A DNA stretch of 64,000 bases from Anthoceros angustus (Eukaryota > Streptophyta > Anthocerotopsida > Anthocerotales > Anthocerotaceae), in the NCBI GenBank assembly GCA_010909165.1, contig VJWM01000197.1, positions 291,501-355,500 on the forward strand. Direction: 5' to 3'. The notes beneath the pieces are model-generated. The model was not told the DNA's origin. It worked only from the letters and a program-made list of their open reading frames with translations, and ran no database searches. Below, piece after piece: positions 36,822-48,965 of the stretch (positions are counted from its first letter, which is position 1; each line of letters opens with the position of its first letter). A program made the position numbers and the translations under genes.

Positions 36822-37157
36822 TTGACGAGTCTTCTTAAACTGGCCAAAGAGATTGCCTTGAGCAGAGACGTCTCAAACAACCTGCTAGATGGGACCTTCC
36901 TAGCTACCCTCGTGAGCAATTTAGGATCAAAATTCAGGTTGGTTGGTGTGTTTGTGGCTAGCAGTCTAGTGAACATGTATGCAAAGTGTGGCAGCTTGGA
37001 GGCTCCTCAAAGAGTTTTTGAAGGACTTGATGGGAAAAGTGTAGTAAATTGGAACTCTGTAATTGCAGGGTATTCCCAGCAGGGCATGGGTCATGAAAAG
37101 CCCTCCGTCTCTACATCGCTATGCAGGAAGCACGCAAGGCTGTACCCGATTTGGTAA
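36822..37157 (+). pseudogene. PPR pseudogene fragment 2
   Basis: A second PPR piece: FVASSLVNMYAKCGSLEAPQ, RVFEGLDGKSVVNWNSVIAG and YSQQGMGHE at about 36947-37100, followed by a frameshift. It corresponds to an internal repeat of a PLS protein, not to the part next to fragment 1, so the two are rearranged or derive from different genes. Confidence 0.75.
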
Positions 37158-37160
37158 CAT

Positions 37161-38512
37161 TTGTGTGCCTCCGAACACCTCTCCGCCTAGTGAGAGCCGG
37201 ATCAGGAGAGGAACATCTCCCTCCATAAACTAAATGCTCCCCATCCCCCCACGCCCACCACTCGCTTTCAGGTCTTCGATCTCCGCACCATGGACCCAAG
37301 GCCATATTTTCAGTTCATAGAATTCGCTCTGATATCATGTTGAATCATGCGGCCGGCTCCCAGCGCATGCATCAGGGGAGGATGACGGGCAATGGTTATG
37401 GGACATAGAGGGCACCGAAGACCTGAAGAAGCGGGTTGCATGGCAGCACAAGTTGCCACCATTACTTACTACTTACAGCCCACCCCCCCTAAGTGGGACT
37501 TGTTCGAAGTGCCTTTAGAGGTTCCATTAAGGAGGTGTCCCGATTAGATTTTTCTCCATTTATAAAATAAGAAAATGATTATAAATTCAAAAAATAAAAA
37601 AATATCCAAATAAAGAAAATTTCAATTTTTGATTGATAGGTTTCACTAAAAATAATTTTTACAACTTCTCTACATAGTTGCTTGAAAGCTAGCACTCTCT
37701 CTAAGCAGTATTAAAAAACCTCCACCTATCATAAAGAACAAAGCTTAGCTTAGGAGTCTTCAATCACACCTAAAAGTCTATTGTGCTATGAAATAATTGA
37801 CAATATACCTTTGCTCTCGCGATACTTTGAGATGATGACTAATCACGTGTTTCTCAAATATATTGAGCAACGCCAAAGAGTCTGTAGTGTCGTGTGGCAT
37901 TTGTATCAGATAAGTTCTTGCTGCCTCCAAACCTTTGATGGCATCTTCCATAGTTTGTCGTGGTAGGGGTGGCATTGTCGCTACTTCCTCTTCAATATTT
38001 TCGGCAAGCTCCTCTCAATAGCCCGAGGGAATAGTGAATCTCATATTTCATATTTTGTGGGAACTTCATATTTTGTGGGAACAAATATTATCTCCACATT
38101 TTCATGCTGCTCAAAGTGACATACTCTTCAGCAGTCAACATCTGTTGATGCCATGTGCTTAGAAGTTAATAATGCCGACCTACCCAATGCCTATTGCAGA
38201 TCCAATATTTGGGTATCCAACGAATTGGTATGAAATGAAGGATCCTGTTTAGGATCCTCTAGATCATATGATGGCATTGCATTTAAGTCTAAATCCTCAC
38301 GCACCTTTTCATGCACATTTTTAATATGGTATTTCATATCTATTCAATTTTTTTCCTTGGAAAATCTCATTTAGGGAGGTGAAACTAAGATGAATGTATG
38401 TTTCAAAAGGTCTCAATTACCATTTAAGAGAAAGTCCCAGTTTTTACACTGTAAACTAAAGGGAGTAGGATCGGAGGTTCCCTTTACAGAGTTCTCAAAT
38501 AGGGGGCCGACA
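37161..38512. other. Spacer with a possible retroelement primer-binding site
   Basis: At 37326-37337 the plus strand reads gctctgatatca, on the minus strand tgatatcagagc. That is one base from tggtatcagagc, the initiator-Met tRNA complement used as primer site by many plant retroelements, and it sits next to tgttgaatc, a possible LTR edge. I cannot find the rest of an element. 37550-38390 is AT-rich without recognised genes. Confidence 0.35.
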
Positions 38513-39109
38513 GTAACACCCCTCAACTGTGACCCGATGAGGAAGCGTCAAGTCTTGGCTTCCCAGTGTCTAGGACCTCGCCAATTCACTCCACAAGAGA
38601 CTTGCACGATTCTCAACGCTCTCAACCTCACGACACGGACTAGGCTCCAAGTAGCCCGTCCATCGACGACTCGCAGCCACCTCCTCGAGGTCTTGCTCTT
38701 TATTACAAGAATACAACGATGGAATCGGCTATCTACGCTGGCGGCTCACGCCTTGATTCCATGACAAGCTCACTAGCTAGCTCTCCACGCTCTCTCAACA
38801 CAAGGCTTGCAGGCGCACTCTGCTCTCTCAAAGAGTGAGTCCCACTTGTAACTTGTTCCTCAAAGCCCTTGCTCTAGCCCTTATATATCCATGACTGACC
38901 TTAACTAGGCTTAAATCTAGGGATTCTTACGGACCACTAATCACTAAGAGTCCTCTCTAGGCAGCTCTTCATTTGTGGCTGTAATTCCTCTCTAACAAGA
39001 GATTGCATGAAGCATGCAACACATGCATCTTCTTAACACTACTAACTTAGCTTTTACCTTTTCAACTTTTCACCTTTCTACCTTGTTTCACCAGTGCCGT
39101 TACTCTCTC
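38513..39109. repeat. 3' LTR of the gypsy element
   Basis: Bounded by agtaacacccc at the left and gccgttact at the right, short inverted ends (agtaac/gttact). It matches 45472-46077 throughout and 43633-43956 over its left half. Confidence 0.8.
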
Positions 39110-42084
39110 CCCCGGGAAGATGTCATTGTCCTCAATGACCTCCGATTATAACGCGAGATCATCCATGATCCTTGTTGCACATCTTCAAGTGAAACCCACA
39201 GGATGCATAACCACGAAGCCTTACCAGATACTCTGGTACATTACCACGGACAGCAGGCGCTTCTCTCTCTGCCAGGAATTCAACAATCTCCCGCAGACCA
39301 TGATTGTGTTGAACCAGGATGACATAATCCTTCTGTTCATATCTTCATTCTCTTTCGAAATCACAAATGGTTTCAGCAAAGAGACATGAAACACATTATG
39401 AGAGAAGATCCATTCAGGCAGCTGTAGTTTGTAAGCCACATTTCCAATGCGCTTCAGAACTACGAAAGGTCCTCCATACTTAGGCCTTAACTTTGAGGTC
39501 GCCTTGTGGTAGTGGGAAATTCTTCAATTTCACCCACACCTTGTCTCCTACTTGAAACTCGCCTCTTGCACATGCTGTCAAAACTTCTTTTGCTGTCACG
39601 AGCCTTGGCCAATATCTTCTTAGCAACTTCATGCACGGCCCTTAAGCTCAATGAATTCACGTGGTTCTCTTCTTTTGTCTCAAACACGCTAGCATTCAAC
39701 ATGGAAACTACGTCCATTGCTTCGTTACATCATCGAAAGGTGTGTAGCCGTGGAGCTATATGCATGTTATTATAACAAAATTACGCATCCTCAAGATGAT
39801 TACTCCGGTCTGTTGGTCCATCATACATAGTGTCGTAAGTATTCTTCTTGGATTGTTCACCCTCTCTGTTGATCCATCTGTATCGTGGTGGTGTGCTCAT
39901 ACATAATTGCACTCCTAAGCTCTTCATAAGTTGCCAAAACTCTGCGATAAATGGATCTCATCACTCTGCATAGGTCCATGTAACACATATACATGCTTCT
40001 TGAACACCTGAGCAACTTCAGAAGCTTTCACTCGCTTCTTCGTAGGGATGAAGTGTGCTTGCTTGCTAAATCTATCAACCACTGTCATGATAGTTGTGTC
40101 CATTACTGGCTGGCAATGGCATAATGAAATCCACTGATATACTTTTCCAAGGCCCACTTGGAATAGACAGGGGCTGCAACAAACCTCGCGGATTTGACTT
40201 CTCTACCTTATCCTGCTGACAGTCTACACAAGACTTAACATACTCAACAATATGCTTGTACATTCCAGGCCAGTAAAACAGCTTTCTCAACTTCTCATAA
40301 GTTGGGTCAATCCCTCTATGACCTGCACTTAACACATCATGACACTCTCTGCAAGCAACTTCTTTCTTAACTCTTGAGAATCACGAATCACAATCCTGTT
40401 TTTCTTGAACATCAACAAGCCATGCATAAGCTTACACTTAGATCCGGTTGCTCCACTTCATTGATCCAATCTGTACTAATGGATCTCGCAGATAAGCTTC
40501 CTTGATCTGCGTGTGAGTGTCCTTGGCTCAATCACCATCTGTTGCGGCTAGCTTAGGCCTCTTGATAAGCGGTTATCAAACTTAAACTCGCTTGCGACTC
40601 AAAGCATCCGCCACGAGATTCTCCTTCCGGCTTGTACTTGATAGACACATCATACATTGCTAGGAAATCTTGCCATCTAGCTGTCTTGCGCTTAGTCGCG
40701 GTGATTTGTAAAGAAGCTCGTGCTTACATTGTCTGTATACGGCAAAAGATCTTCCTAGAAGATAATGTCTCCAAATCTTGAGACAATTGATGATGTGATC
40801 ATCTCCTTTTCATAAGTGGGTACTTCCTTTTCATGTTCATGCAACTTCCTTGATTCGTAAGCCAAGCCTACCTTCTTGCATGAGCACTCCGCCAATTGCA
40901 ATATCGACGCATCGATATACTTCTATATCCTTCTTTGGATCATAGATTGCCAATCTTGGGTAGTCTTGAGTTTCAACTTGACTCGAATGCCCTCGACATT
41001 CATCATCCCACTTCCAAGCCTTCGCCTTCTTCAAGAGATCGATTAATGGGGCGTTCTTGGCAAACATCGGTACAAATCTTACACGCTAGCCAATCCCAAA
41101 ACATACGCACCTCGTGCACATTCGTTGGCGGCCAACTCAGTATGGCCTTTACCTTATCGGGATCCATCCCGATACCATCCGCAGAGACAATGAATCCTAG
41201 GAAGTCTATCTCTTCCTTAACAAAGTCACACTTTGTTATAGCTAAGAACAAAGAATTTGCTCTTAACCTTTCTAACACTTTCCTCAAGTGTTGGACATGC
41301 TCTTCAAGGTAGAACGTATATCATGATGTCATCCAAGTATATCACAACACACTCATCCAGCGGATCTCGAATATAGTATTCATGAGAGTCTCAAACGTGG
41401 TGCATTAGTGAGTCCAAATGGCATGACAAGGAACTCAAAAGATCCATACCTTGTTCTACAAGCGGTCTTGTATTCATGTCCTTCTGCGATGCGAATCGGT
41501 AATAGCACGCCATTAGATCCACTTGGTGAAATACTTAGCACCTCTCAATCATCAACAAGTCATCCATCCTTGGCAAAGGATAAGAATTCTTCTTGTTATC
41601 GATTGAGTGCTCGTAATCCAAGCATAATCTCAATCCTCCATTCTTCTTGCGTGAACAACAGGCGCACCAAATGGGGACTTTGAGATTCTCACATAGCCCT
41701 TGGCTAGCGAGTTAGACATCATCTCTTGACTCTTGTAGCTCATCCTGCGATAATCTATATGGCGCTCTTGAAGGCGGTGTACTTCACGGCTTGAGATCAA
41801 TCTCATGATCTACAATTCTTCTAGGAGGTAAAGGAGGCAACTCATCGGGCATCAAGTCCTTGAACTCATTCAAGACACTGCACTTCCTTGGAATCTTTTG
41901 CTCACGAGACTCCATCTCAAGACCATCTTCTAGTCCTTGCAGACAAGTAAAAGAGTTCCTCTCCATCCTTTACACAACATTTGAGCTCTTTCTTAGAGAT
42001 GATATCATCAATGTTGTCTCCAAGCCTCTGCTTGAGGCGCACAACTCACTTTGTGCTCTTCATCTCCTAAGATCTGTATGGTGC

Positions 42085-43632
42085 GTGAGTCCACGTTCAC
42101 ACATACCTTGTTGGCCTTCATCCATTCTAAGCCCAAGATGATTTCATGATCATCCATATCTACAATGAAGCTCACGCTCCATTCCAATTCCCTATCTGCA
42201 GCGGCACTTCTTGCAATTCACCTTTGTGTTGCAACATTCCTTTAGCTTGTTTCACTCTACATGGCTCGGATGTACTAGCCCATGTCAAACCAAGCTTGCT
42301 TGCCTTGCTAGGAGAAATGAAATTATGTGTTCTAAGTCAAGCAACATCCTCGCTCGCTCCATTTATACATCCATGTATGTACATGAGCTCTCCACCCGCC
42401 CTCCGAATAGTGCTGTCCTCAGCACTCTGAGACTCACCACATGCAGCCTTCGCAACATGTGGCCGATCCCGTCACTTGGGATCCTCGGATCCGCCACTCC
42501 GTAATCCCGAGTCTTGGTGTGGATCTCCTTCACTACGTTGAGAGTCTGACATTCGGGCATTCATTTGCATAATGTCCGGCTCTCCACATGAGTAGCATAC
42601 TCCTTTTCGAGAACCCATCTTGTTCTCGAGCTCCATGACCTCTGCGCTCCTCGATTTCTTCATGAAATTTCCTCTTGAATTGCCTCTTGCAATTCCATTT
42701 CCGTGTCCTTAGCTCCTCTGCACTACTAGAGCTTCCTCTAGTGGGCATCACCACCAGTCGCCTCGAAATCTTCCGGAGGAGTTGGATGTACTAGAATGGA
42801 AAGTATCGGATGGCATCTGCTGCTGTAATGGCCTCTGCCAATGTAGTTGGACTATGCAACTCAATTACATTAGCAATCCTTCAAACCACCATGAAGCGAT
42901 GCGGTTTGTCATCTTCACTCATGGTAGTGCGATTGCATGACTTCGAAGGTACTTACATAATCTCGTCTGATGCTTGCTTGATATTGTCAAGTCTGTCTAG
43001 GCGAAGCATTCGCAGTTGGGCGCTTCTTGAGGGCTTCTTTGAAGGATGCCCGATGCAGTGATGGTATGTGCTCGGTTACCACAGGCAACATTAGCACCAT
43101 AACCGCCACGGACCAAAGCATAGCCCTTTAAGAAATTGCCAGCAGTACCTAAGTAGTACTCGGCTCAACACGGATGAGGCGAGATAAGTCTCAATAGAAT
43201 AGATCCAAGAATCAATGACTTGCGGATCTCTTTCTCCCTCATACTTATCGGTAGGGCTAGCTTCATGCTCGATTTGGAGCCACTTTGAAGATGCTGAATT
43301 CGGAAGATTTCTTGTTGTTCTTCCGCATCTTCGCCTTGTTGGTATGGGCTCTGGATTACCTTTGTCTTCTTCCTTGAAGTCATTACATCGTCAAGACACG
43401 GAAGAACTTGATAAAGTACTTCCACCATCCGTTCTTCAGTCCTCGACTTCTCTCGATGGGCTGCTGTGCTCTCGGTAGCTCTCACTTCCTCTTGTTCGAC
43501 GATGATGAATCTTGAGCGGTTGAGGCGGATGATCGGCGGAGGCTGCTTCTTGACCTCTCCTTACGCTTCTCATTGACCATCTTGTGCACTCTCTAGTCAC
43601 TCGGAGGAATGGACTACGCTCGATACCACTCA
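42085..43632 (-). pseudogene. Gypsy gag/protease region, copy 1
   Basis: Minus-strand gag-like remnant. A CCHC zinc knuckle is split between two frames near 42560-42610 (CYSCGEPD in one, GHYANECPN in the other). The upstream part (43165-43485) is Glu/Lys/Ser rich. The protease-like stretch lies toward 42150-42400. Almost the whole region is repeated at 43947-45471. Confidence 0.7.
43618..43628 (-). other. Degenerate primer-binding site of the gypsy element
   Basis: On the minus strand, immediately inside the LTR, tggtatcgagc resembles tggtatcagagc (initiator-Met tRNA complement) with one base missing. The same sequence recurs beside the 5' LTR at 45457-45467. Confidence 0.55.
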
Positions 43633-43956
43633 AGTAACACCCCTCACTGCGCGGCCCGGTGGGAAGCGTCAAGTCTTGGCTTCCGGTCTAGGACCTCGCC
43701 AATTCACTCCACAAGAGACTTGCACGATTCTCAACGCTCTCAACCTCACAACACGGACTAGGCTCCAAGTAGCCCGCCGTCCATGACGACTCGCAGCCAC
43801 CTCCTCGAGGTCTTGCTCTTTATTACAAGAATACAACGATGGAATCGGCTATCTCGCCCAGCTCGCCCTTGATTCCATGACAAGCTCACTAGCTAGCTCT
43901 CCACTCTCTCAACACAAGGCTTGCAGGCGCTCTGCTCTCTCAAAGAGTGAGTCCAC
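43633..43956. repeat. Internal partial LTR
   Basis: Left half of the LTR (agtaacacccctc to ctcaaagagtgagtcc), ending abruptly in gag-like sequence. The join lies in gtgagtcc(c)ac, a word found at the same point in both the LTR and the gag region (42085-42094), which suggests microhomology-mediated joining. Confidence 0.8.
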
Positions 43957-45471
43957 GTTCACACATACCTTGTTGGCCTTCATCCATTCTAAGCCCAAGA
44001 TGATTTCATGATCATCCATATCTACAACTGAAGCTCACCGCTCCATTCCAATTCCCTATCTGCAGGCACTTCTTGCAATTCACCTTTGTGTTGCAACATT
44101 CCTTTAGCTTGTTTCACTCTACATGGCTCGGATGTACTAGCCCATGTCAAACCAAGCTTGCTTGCCTTGCTAGGAGAAATGAAATTATGTGTTCTAAGTC
44201 AAGCAACATCCTCGCTCCATTTATACATCCATGTATGTACATGAGCTCTCCACCCGCCCTCCGAATAGTCTGTCCTCGGCACTGAGACTCACCACATGCG
44301 CCTTCGCAACATGTGGCCGATCCGTCACTTGGGATCCTCGGATCCGCCGTAATCCACGAGTCTTGGTGTGGATCTCCTTCGCTACGTTGAGAGTCTTTTC
44401 GATTCGGGCATTCATTTGCATAATGTCCGGCTCTCCACATGAGTAGCATACTCCTTTTCGAGAACCCATCTTGTTCTCGAGCTCCGCCTCTGCGCTCCTC
44501 GATTTCTTCCGCTGAAATTTCCTCTTGAATTGCCTCTTGCAATTCCATTTCCGCCTGTCCTTAGCTCCTCTGCACTACTAGAGCTTCCTCTAGTGGGCAT
44601 ACCACCACTCGCCTCGAAATCTTCCGGAGGAGTTGGATGTACTAGAATGGAAAGTATCGGATGGCATCTGCTGTAATGGCCTCCGCCAATGTAGTTGGAC
44701 TACGCAACTCAATTACATTAGCAGCCCAATCCTTCAAACCACCATGAAGCGATGCGGTTTGTCATCTTCACTCATAGGTATGCTTCAAGGTACTTACATA
44801 ATCTGCACTTGTTTGCTTGATATTGTCAAGTGCACTTAGACGCGAAGCATTCGCAGTTGGAACCGCTTCTTGAGGGCTTCTTTGAAGGATGCCCACTGTG
44901 ATGGTATGTGCTCGGTTACCACAGGCAACATTAGCACCATAACCGCCACGGACCAAAGCATAGCCCTTTAAGAAATTGCCAACAAGACTAAGTAGTACTC
45001 GGCTCAACACCGATGAGGCGAGATAAGTCTCAATAGAATAGATCCAAGAATCAATGACTTGCATCTCTTTCTCCCTCATACTTATCTGGTAGGGCTAGCT
45101 TCATGCTCGATTTGGAGCCACTTTGAAGATGCTGAATTCGGAAGATTTCTTGTTGTTCTTCCGCATCTTCGCCTTGTTGAGTGTGGCCTGGATTCGCTTT
45201 GTCTTCTTCCTTGAAGTCATTACATCGTCAAGACACCGGAAGAACTTGATAAAGTACTTCCACCATCCGTTCTTCAGTCCTCGACTTCTCTCGATGGGCT
45301 GCTGTGCTCTCGGTAGCTCTCACTTCCTCTTGTTCCGACGATGATGAATCTTGAGCGGTTGAGGCGGATGATCGGCGGAGGCTGCTTCTTGACCTCTCCT
45401 TACGCTTCTCATTGACCATCTTGTGCACTCTCTAGTCACTCGGAGGAATGGACTACGCTCGATACCACTCA
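43947..45471 (-). pseudogene. Gypsy gag/protease region, copy 2
   Basis: Duplicate of 42085-43632, in the same order and orientation. It shows numerous 1-6 base deletions and insertions relative to copy 1 and few substitutions. The same split CCHC knuckle is found near 44415-44470. Confidence 0.7.
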
Positions 45472-46077
45472 ACCTCACAACACGGATGAGGCGTCAAGTC
45501 TTGGCTTCCAGTCTAGGACCTCGCCAATTCACTCCACAAGAGACTTGCACGATTCTCAACGCCTCAACCTCACAACACGGACTAGGCTCCAAGTAGCCCG
45601 CCGCTGATCGACGACTCGCAGCCACCTCCTCGAGGTCTTGCTCTTTATTACAAGAATACAACGATGGAATCGGCTATCTCGCCCAGCTCGCCCTTGATTC
45701 CATGACAAGCTCACGCCCTTGATTCCATGACAAGCTCACTAGCTAGCTCTCCACTCTCTCAACACAAGGCTTGCAGGCGCTCTGCTCTCTCAAGAGTGAG
45801 TCCCACTTGTAACTTGTTCCTCAAAGCCCTTGCTCTAGCCCTTATATATCCAGCTGACCTTAACTAGGCATGTTAAATCTAGGGATTCTTACGGACCACT
45901 AATCACTAAGAGTCCTCTCTAGGCAGCTCTTCATTTGTGGCTGTAGCAATTCCTCTCTAACAAGAGATTGCATGAAGCATGCAACACATGCATCTTCTTA
46001 ACAGGGCAGCTACTAACTTAGCTTTTTACCTTTTTCAACTTTTCACCTTTCTACCTTATTTCACCAGTGCCGTTACT
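45472..46077. repeat. 5' LTR of the gypsy element
   Basis: About 606 bp, matching 38513-39109. Its inner edge has lost the agtaacacccc terminus and contains a short local duplication (cgcccttgattccatgacaagctca at about 45689-45738). The right edge is gccgttact at 46069-46077. Confidence 0.8.
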
Positions 46078-46218
46078 CCGACTGTACTTTGTGGACTCTA
46101 GGTTCTTAACCTCTGCCTAAATAATCCATGATGAGCTACAAGTTTTTCCAATCGCCTCGTTCGAGTGACAACAAAGCGGGCCCCAAGCTGTGACCAACTT
46201 TGTTTCGGGCGTAGGGTA

Positions 46219-46444
46219 ATGGCGGTGTTGGAGGATGCGCCCGGTGTGCTGGTAGAGTGGGCACCGATCTACCTGGGAGCTCTTGCGCTTGTTCATGTGG
46301 CTGCGCTGGTATGTTTCTCCCATCCGCCGAATTCTCATTCCTTGCTTGTGCTCACTGACCTACTGGTGGCTGGTGTGATGGCAGGCCTTTTGGATCTTCA
46401 GCCTTCTGAATGACAAGGCGCCAGCCCGGCGGAAGGTGAACTGA
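46219..46444 (+). CDS. Small single-pass membrane protein, 49 residues
   Basis: Two exons, 46219-46308 and 46385-46444, with a 76-nt GT-AG intron (gtatgt...ggcag) joined in phase 0. The product begins MAVLEDAPGVLVEWAP, has one hydrophobic segment from about residue 13 to 38 (IYLGALALVHVAAL running across the splice into AFWIFSLL) and ends in a basic tail (KAPARRKVN). The composition and a splice in the middle of the membrane segment argue for a real gene despite its size. It resembles the many unnamed 45-60 residue plant membrane proteins; I do not know a function. Confidence 0.65.
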
Positions 46445-47748
46445 TGGCCGTGGAGCCGGAAAGGACACTGGGAACTACCTCACATGGCCAAGAACGTCCC
46501 TTTTCGTGAGATGCATGCCACCGCAACGCTGGGCGTGGAGGGTGCGAATTTTGTCCTTGTCATCCTGCTGCGGAGGGAAGGGAAAGATGATGCTGTTTTA
46601 AACCGTGCTTGACAGGACACACTTAGCAGAGAAGCAAGCAACAGATTGCGAAAACTCCTGATGCACTTCCAGGGCTGAAGTGTCTTTGCTTGGTAGATGA
46701 AAGAGTGAGACAGTGCGTGTTTCTTTGCTACATGTGTACATACATACAGACCATTGCTTAATAAACACGTTAGGTGAGGGTAAGAAAATCAACAGGTAGG
46801 AGTCCTAGTTTCTCAACATCCAATTTGAGCTGGGGACATTCTTGGAGGCTGCAAGTCGTCATCCCTGCTGCCGTGGGAGACGCAGTTTTGAGGAAAAGAA
46901 AACCAATAGATAGGTGTCCAAGTTCCTCATTATCCAATTTGATCAGGGGAGGTTCTTGGAGGAGGCAGCAAGTCGTCATCATCAAGTTGCTGCCGTGGGA
47001 GAAGCAAGTCGTAAGGGACTGTTGTACTGTTCCGGAAGAAATCCAAACTTGTATCCCAGGTGCATCAATGCGTCCTGTCCACTGCAGACATACGTGCAGG
47101 CCACAAACATACTCACCAGTTACAGCCTCCCTTGCCAGCTCGAATTCGATTCGGCTGGCAATAGGTTCCCGATCTTCCTTGCCACAATGTGCTTGGCCGT
47201 CGGAAAAAAGGGTTATTGCTGAAGACCAAAGGAGTAGGAAAAGGAAGACAAACAATATGTCGGATGTTGTATCAATCTCGACAGCAAACATACACATGTA
47301 GACAGTAACCAGCTGGCACTTCCACGTTTTAGTCGTCACAGACTATCAGAGAAGATCATTCAATTTCCTTTCATCATCAGATACAGGATCTCCCATGGAC
47401 AATGAGTCCTGATGCGTAAAAGACCTAACTCTCTCTGCGAGGGTACTAGCAATAACAGCTCTTCCCTGGCTCCCAATTTCTATCCTCCTTCCCGCATCAC
47501 CTCTACCTCTTCCTACATCCGGCCTGCCATATGCATCCTCCAACATTGGACACATTCGCTCCAGAATCTTCCAAGTCCGCCTTCATCGCGTCACCGAGAG
47601 GAGGAACTTTCGAGTAGGTACATCACTCATATCAAACCGTCCCACACTTTCCCATCAACATAAAGGCAGCCCTAGTTCTCCGACCCGTGCATGACGCTTC
47701 TGCAAAAGCCTAGACATCCCTGGCCATGCTTCAAGACCCCGACCTTCC
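46445..47748. other. Region with an internal repeat and a possible unrecognised minus-strand gene
   Basis: 46785-47010 contains two diverged copies of a roughly 115-bp unit (aaaatcaacaggtaggagtcc... and aaaccaatagataggtgtcc...). Minus-strand frames at 46770-47336 and 47346-47555 are open but lack ATG starts at the right place or any known domain; they could be exons of one gene lying just beyond the first SLP. I cannot support a model. Confidence 0.3.
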
Positions 47749-48965
47749 TTAGCTCACCAGCGATGCCAGCCCGGCGCGCTCTCCCCGCTCCAACGCCGAT
47801 CCGGCCGAGTCCGGTCTCGGCACCAAGCTTCTCACCACCAGCTTCCGGTCCCCAACGATCTCCAACACCTCGGGCCGCCCGTCCCCGCATCCCTTAGACA
47901 AGCCGACGTCCACCCGCAGCACGCGATCATCGCACGCGGAGCTGATCCCCCGCTCCTGGATAGTATGCCCGACAATCATCCGCGCCGCGCCAGGAATCAG
48001 ATCCAAAGACCTCGCCAGCATCCTGCAATCGCATCTCCCCGCCTCTTCGTGCGAGAAATCACGAGACCAAACCACAGCATGCCTGCCGCTCACAGCGGCA
48101 GGCCCTCACCGGCCTTTCCGAGCATCCACTCCCGCACGTCTTCGTTGATCCGCCCGAGCCCGTACCCGGCGTGCGCGGGCAAAACACCGCCGTGCGCGAA
48201 AACGCTCCCTCCAACCATCACCACGGTGGGATGCTCCGCGAAGAACCTGGCCGAGATGGCGCCGCCCGGCCGGAGCGCGGCCACCCGCGCCCTGACAGTG
48301 TGCGGAAGGTTCTCGGGGACGCCATGCCACACGTCCTTCCCGAGCGGCGCGCCCGGGCACCGAGCCTTCAATCCCTGCCCGATGCCGTGCCACCGGGCCC
48401 AGCGCCGGAACTCCAAGAACCCGCCCTTGCTCGCGTACCTGAAGTTTCCCTCCATGTTCATCACCTCGTGGTTGCCATTGATGACATGCACGGCTCCCCC
48501 GGCCCGCGCCGCCTGCCGCCGGAGTTTCTCCAGAAGGTAGAGGATGCGGAGCTCCTGCGAGCCCCGGTCCAGGAGGTCCCCGACCTGGACCACCACGGTG
48601 GAGCCGCCGATCCAGTCGTCATGCTCATCCACCACCCGGGCCAGCCGCAGCGCGCTCCTCGCCTTCTCCTCGTCGCCATGCAGATCTCCTATGGCCACGA
48701 CGCGCTCTGCAGCCGGGTGCCGCATCGGCTCGCCATCGCCGCCTTCGCAGCCTGGAGCAGAAGCAGGAGGAGCAGGGGGCTTTCCCAGAACCTGCCCGCC
48801 TACCACGAAATCCACAAACGCGTCGACGAAATCCGACACCAGCTCGGGGACATCGCTGCATGGTCTCGAAACCGCGCGCGCATCGTCCTCGCCGTCCCCG
48901 TTTTCCGCCTTCCGGGAAGGCCCGATGCTCGGCAAGCCCGGCATTCTACCCGAGTGCACACGCAT
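47749..48965 (-). CDS. Shewanella-like protein phosphatase, SLP2-like (one apparent frameshift), GC-rich
   Basis: PPP-superfamily metallophosphatase of the SLP group; Arabidopsis SLP2 is a tyrosine phosphatase activated by Mia40. From the ATG at 48965: ELVSDFVDAFVDF at 41-53; metal-binding GDLHGD 93-98, GDLLDRG 129-135 and GNHE 164-167; LRPGGAISARFF 231-242; FAHGG 256-260; RINEDVREW. The frame then hits TGA at 48089-48091. The adjacent frame continues without a gap as SGRHAVVWSRDFS, MIVGHTIQ (final metal-ligand His) and RVDVGLSKGC to TAA at 47749. In SLP2 the join reads C-x-G-x-SVVW, so one missing base at about 48091-48093 explains the break; restored length is about 405 residues. No intron. 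It is the first of three SLP genes in tandem here and the only GC-rich one. It may be an intact gene with an assembly indel, or a fresh pseudogene. Confidence 0.88.

Larger units (their letters stand above)
38513..46077 (-). mobile_element. Ty3/gypsy LTR retrotransposon, rearranged
   Basis: On the minus strand: 5' LTR 46077-45472, gag-like region 45471-43947, a partial LTR 43956-43633, a second gag-like region plus pol 43632-39110, and 3' LTR 39109-38513. Pol order is RT, RNase H, integrase, which defines gypsy. RT/RNase H pieces lie at 40837-41966 (DELPPLPPRRIVDHEIDL; ITKCDFVKEEIDFLGFIVS); integrase at 39924-40335 (HRGIDPTYEKLRKLFYWPGM, CVDCQQDKV, MTVVDRFSKQAHFIP) and 39221-39439 ([12 protein letters not shown], the C-terminal segment before a chromodomain). 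Many frameshifts; not functional. Confidence 0.88.

Noticed and set aside
37111-37305. Minus-strand ORF beside the primer-site-like sequence as a gag start
   Set aside because: Too short, with no gag features and no partner LTR; only the 12-base primer-like word supports a retroelement here.
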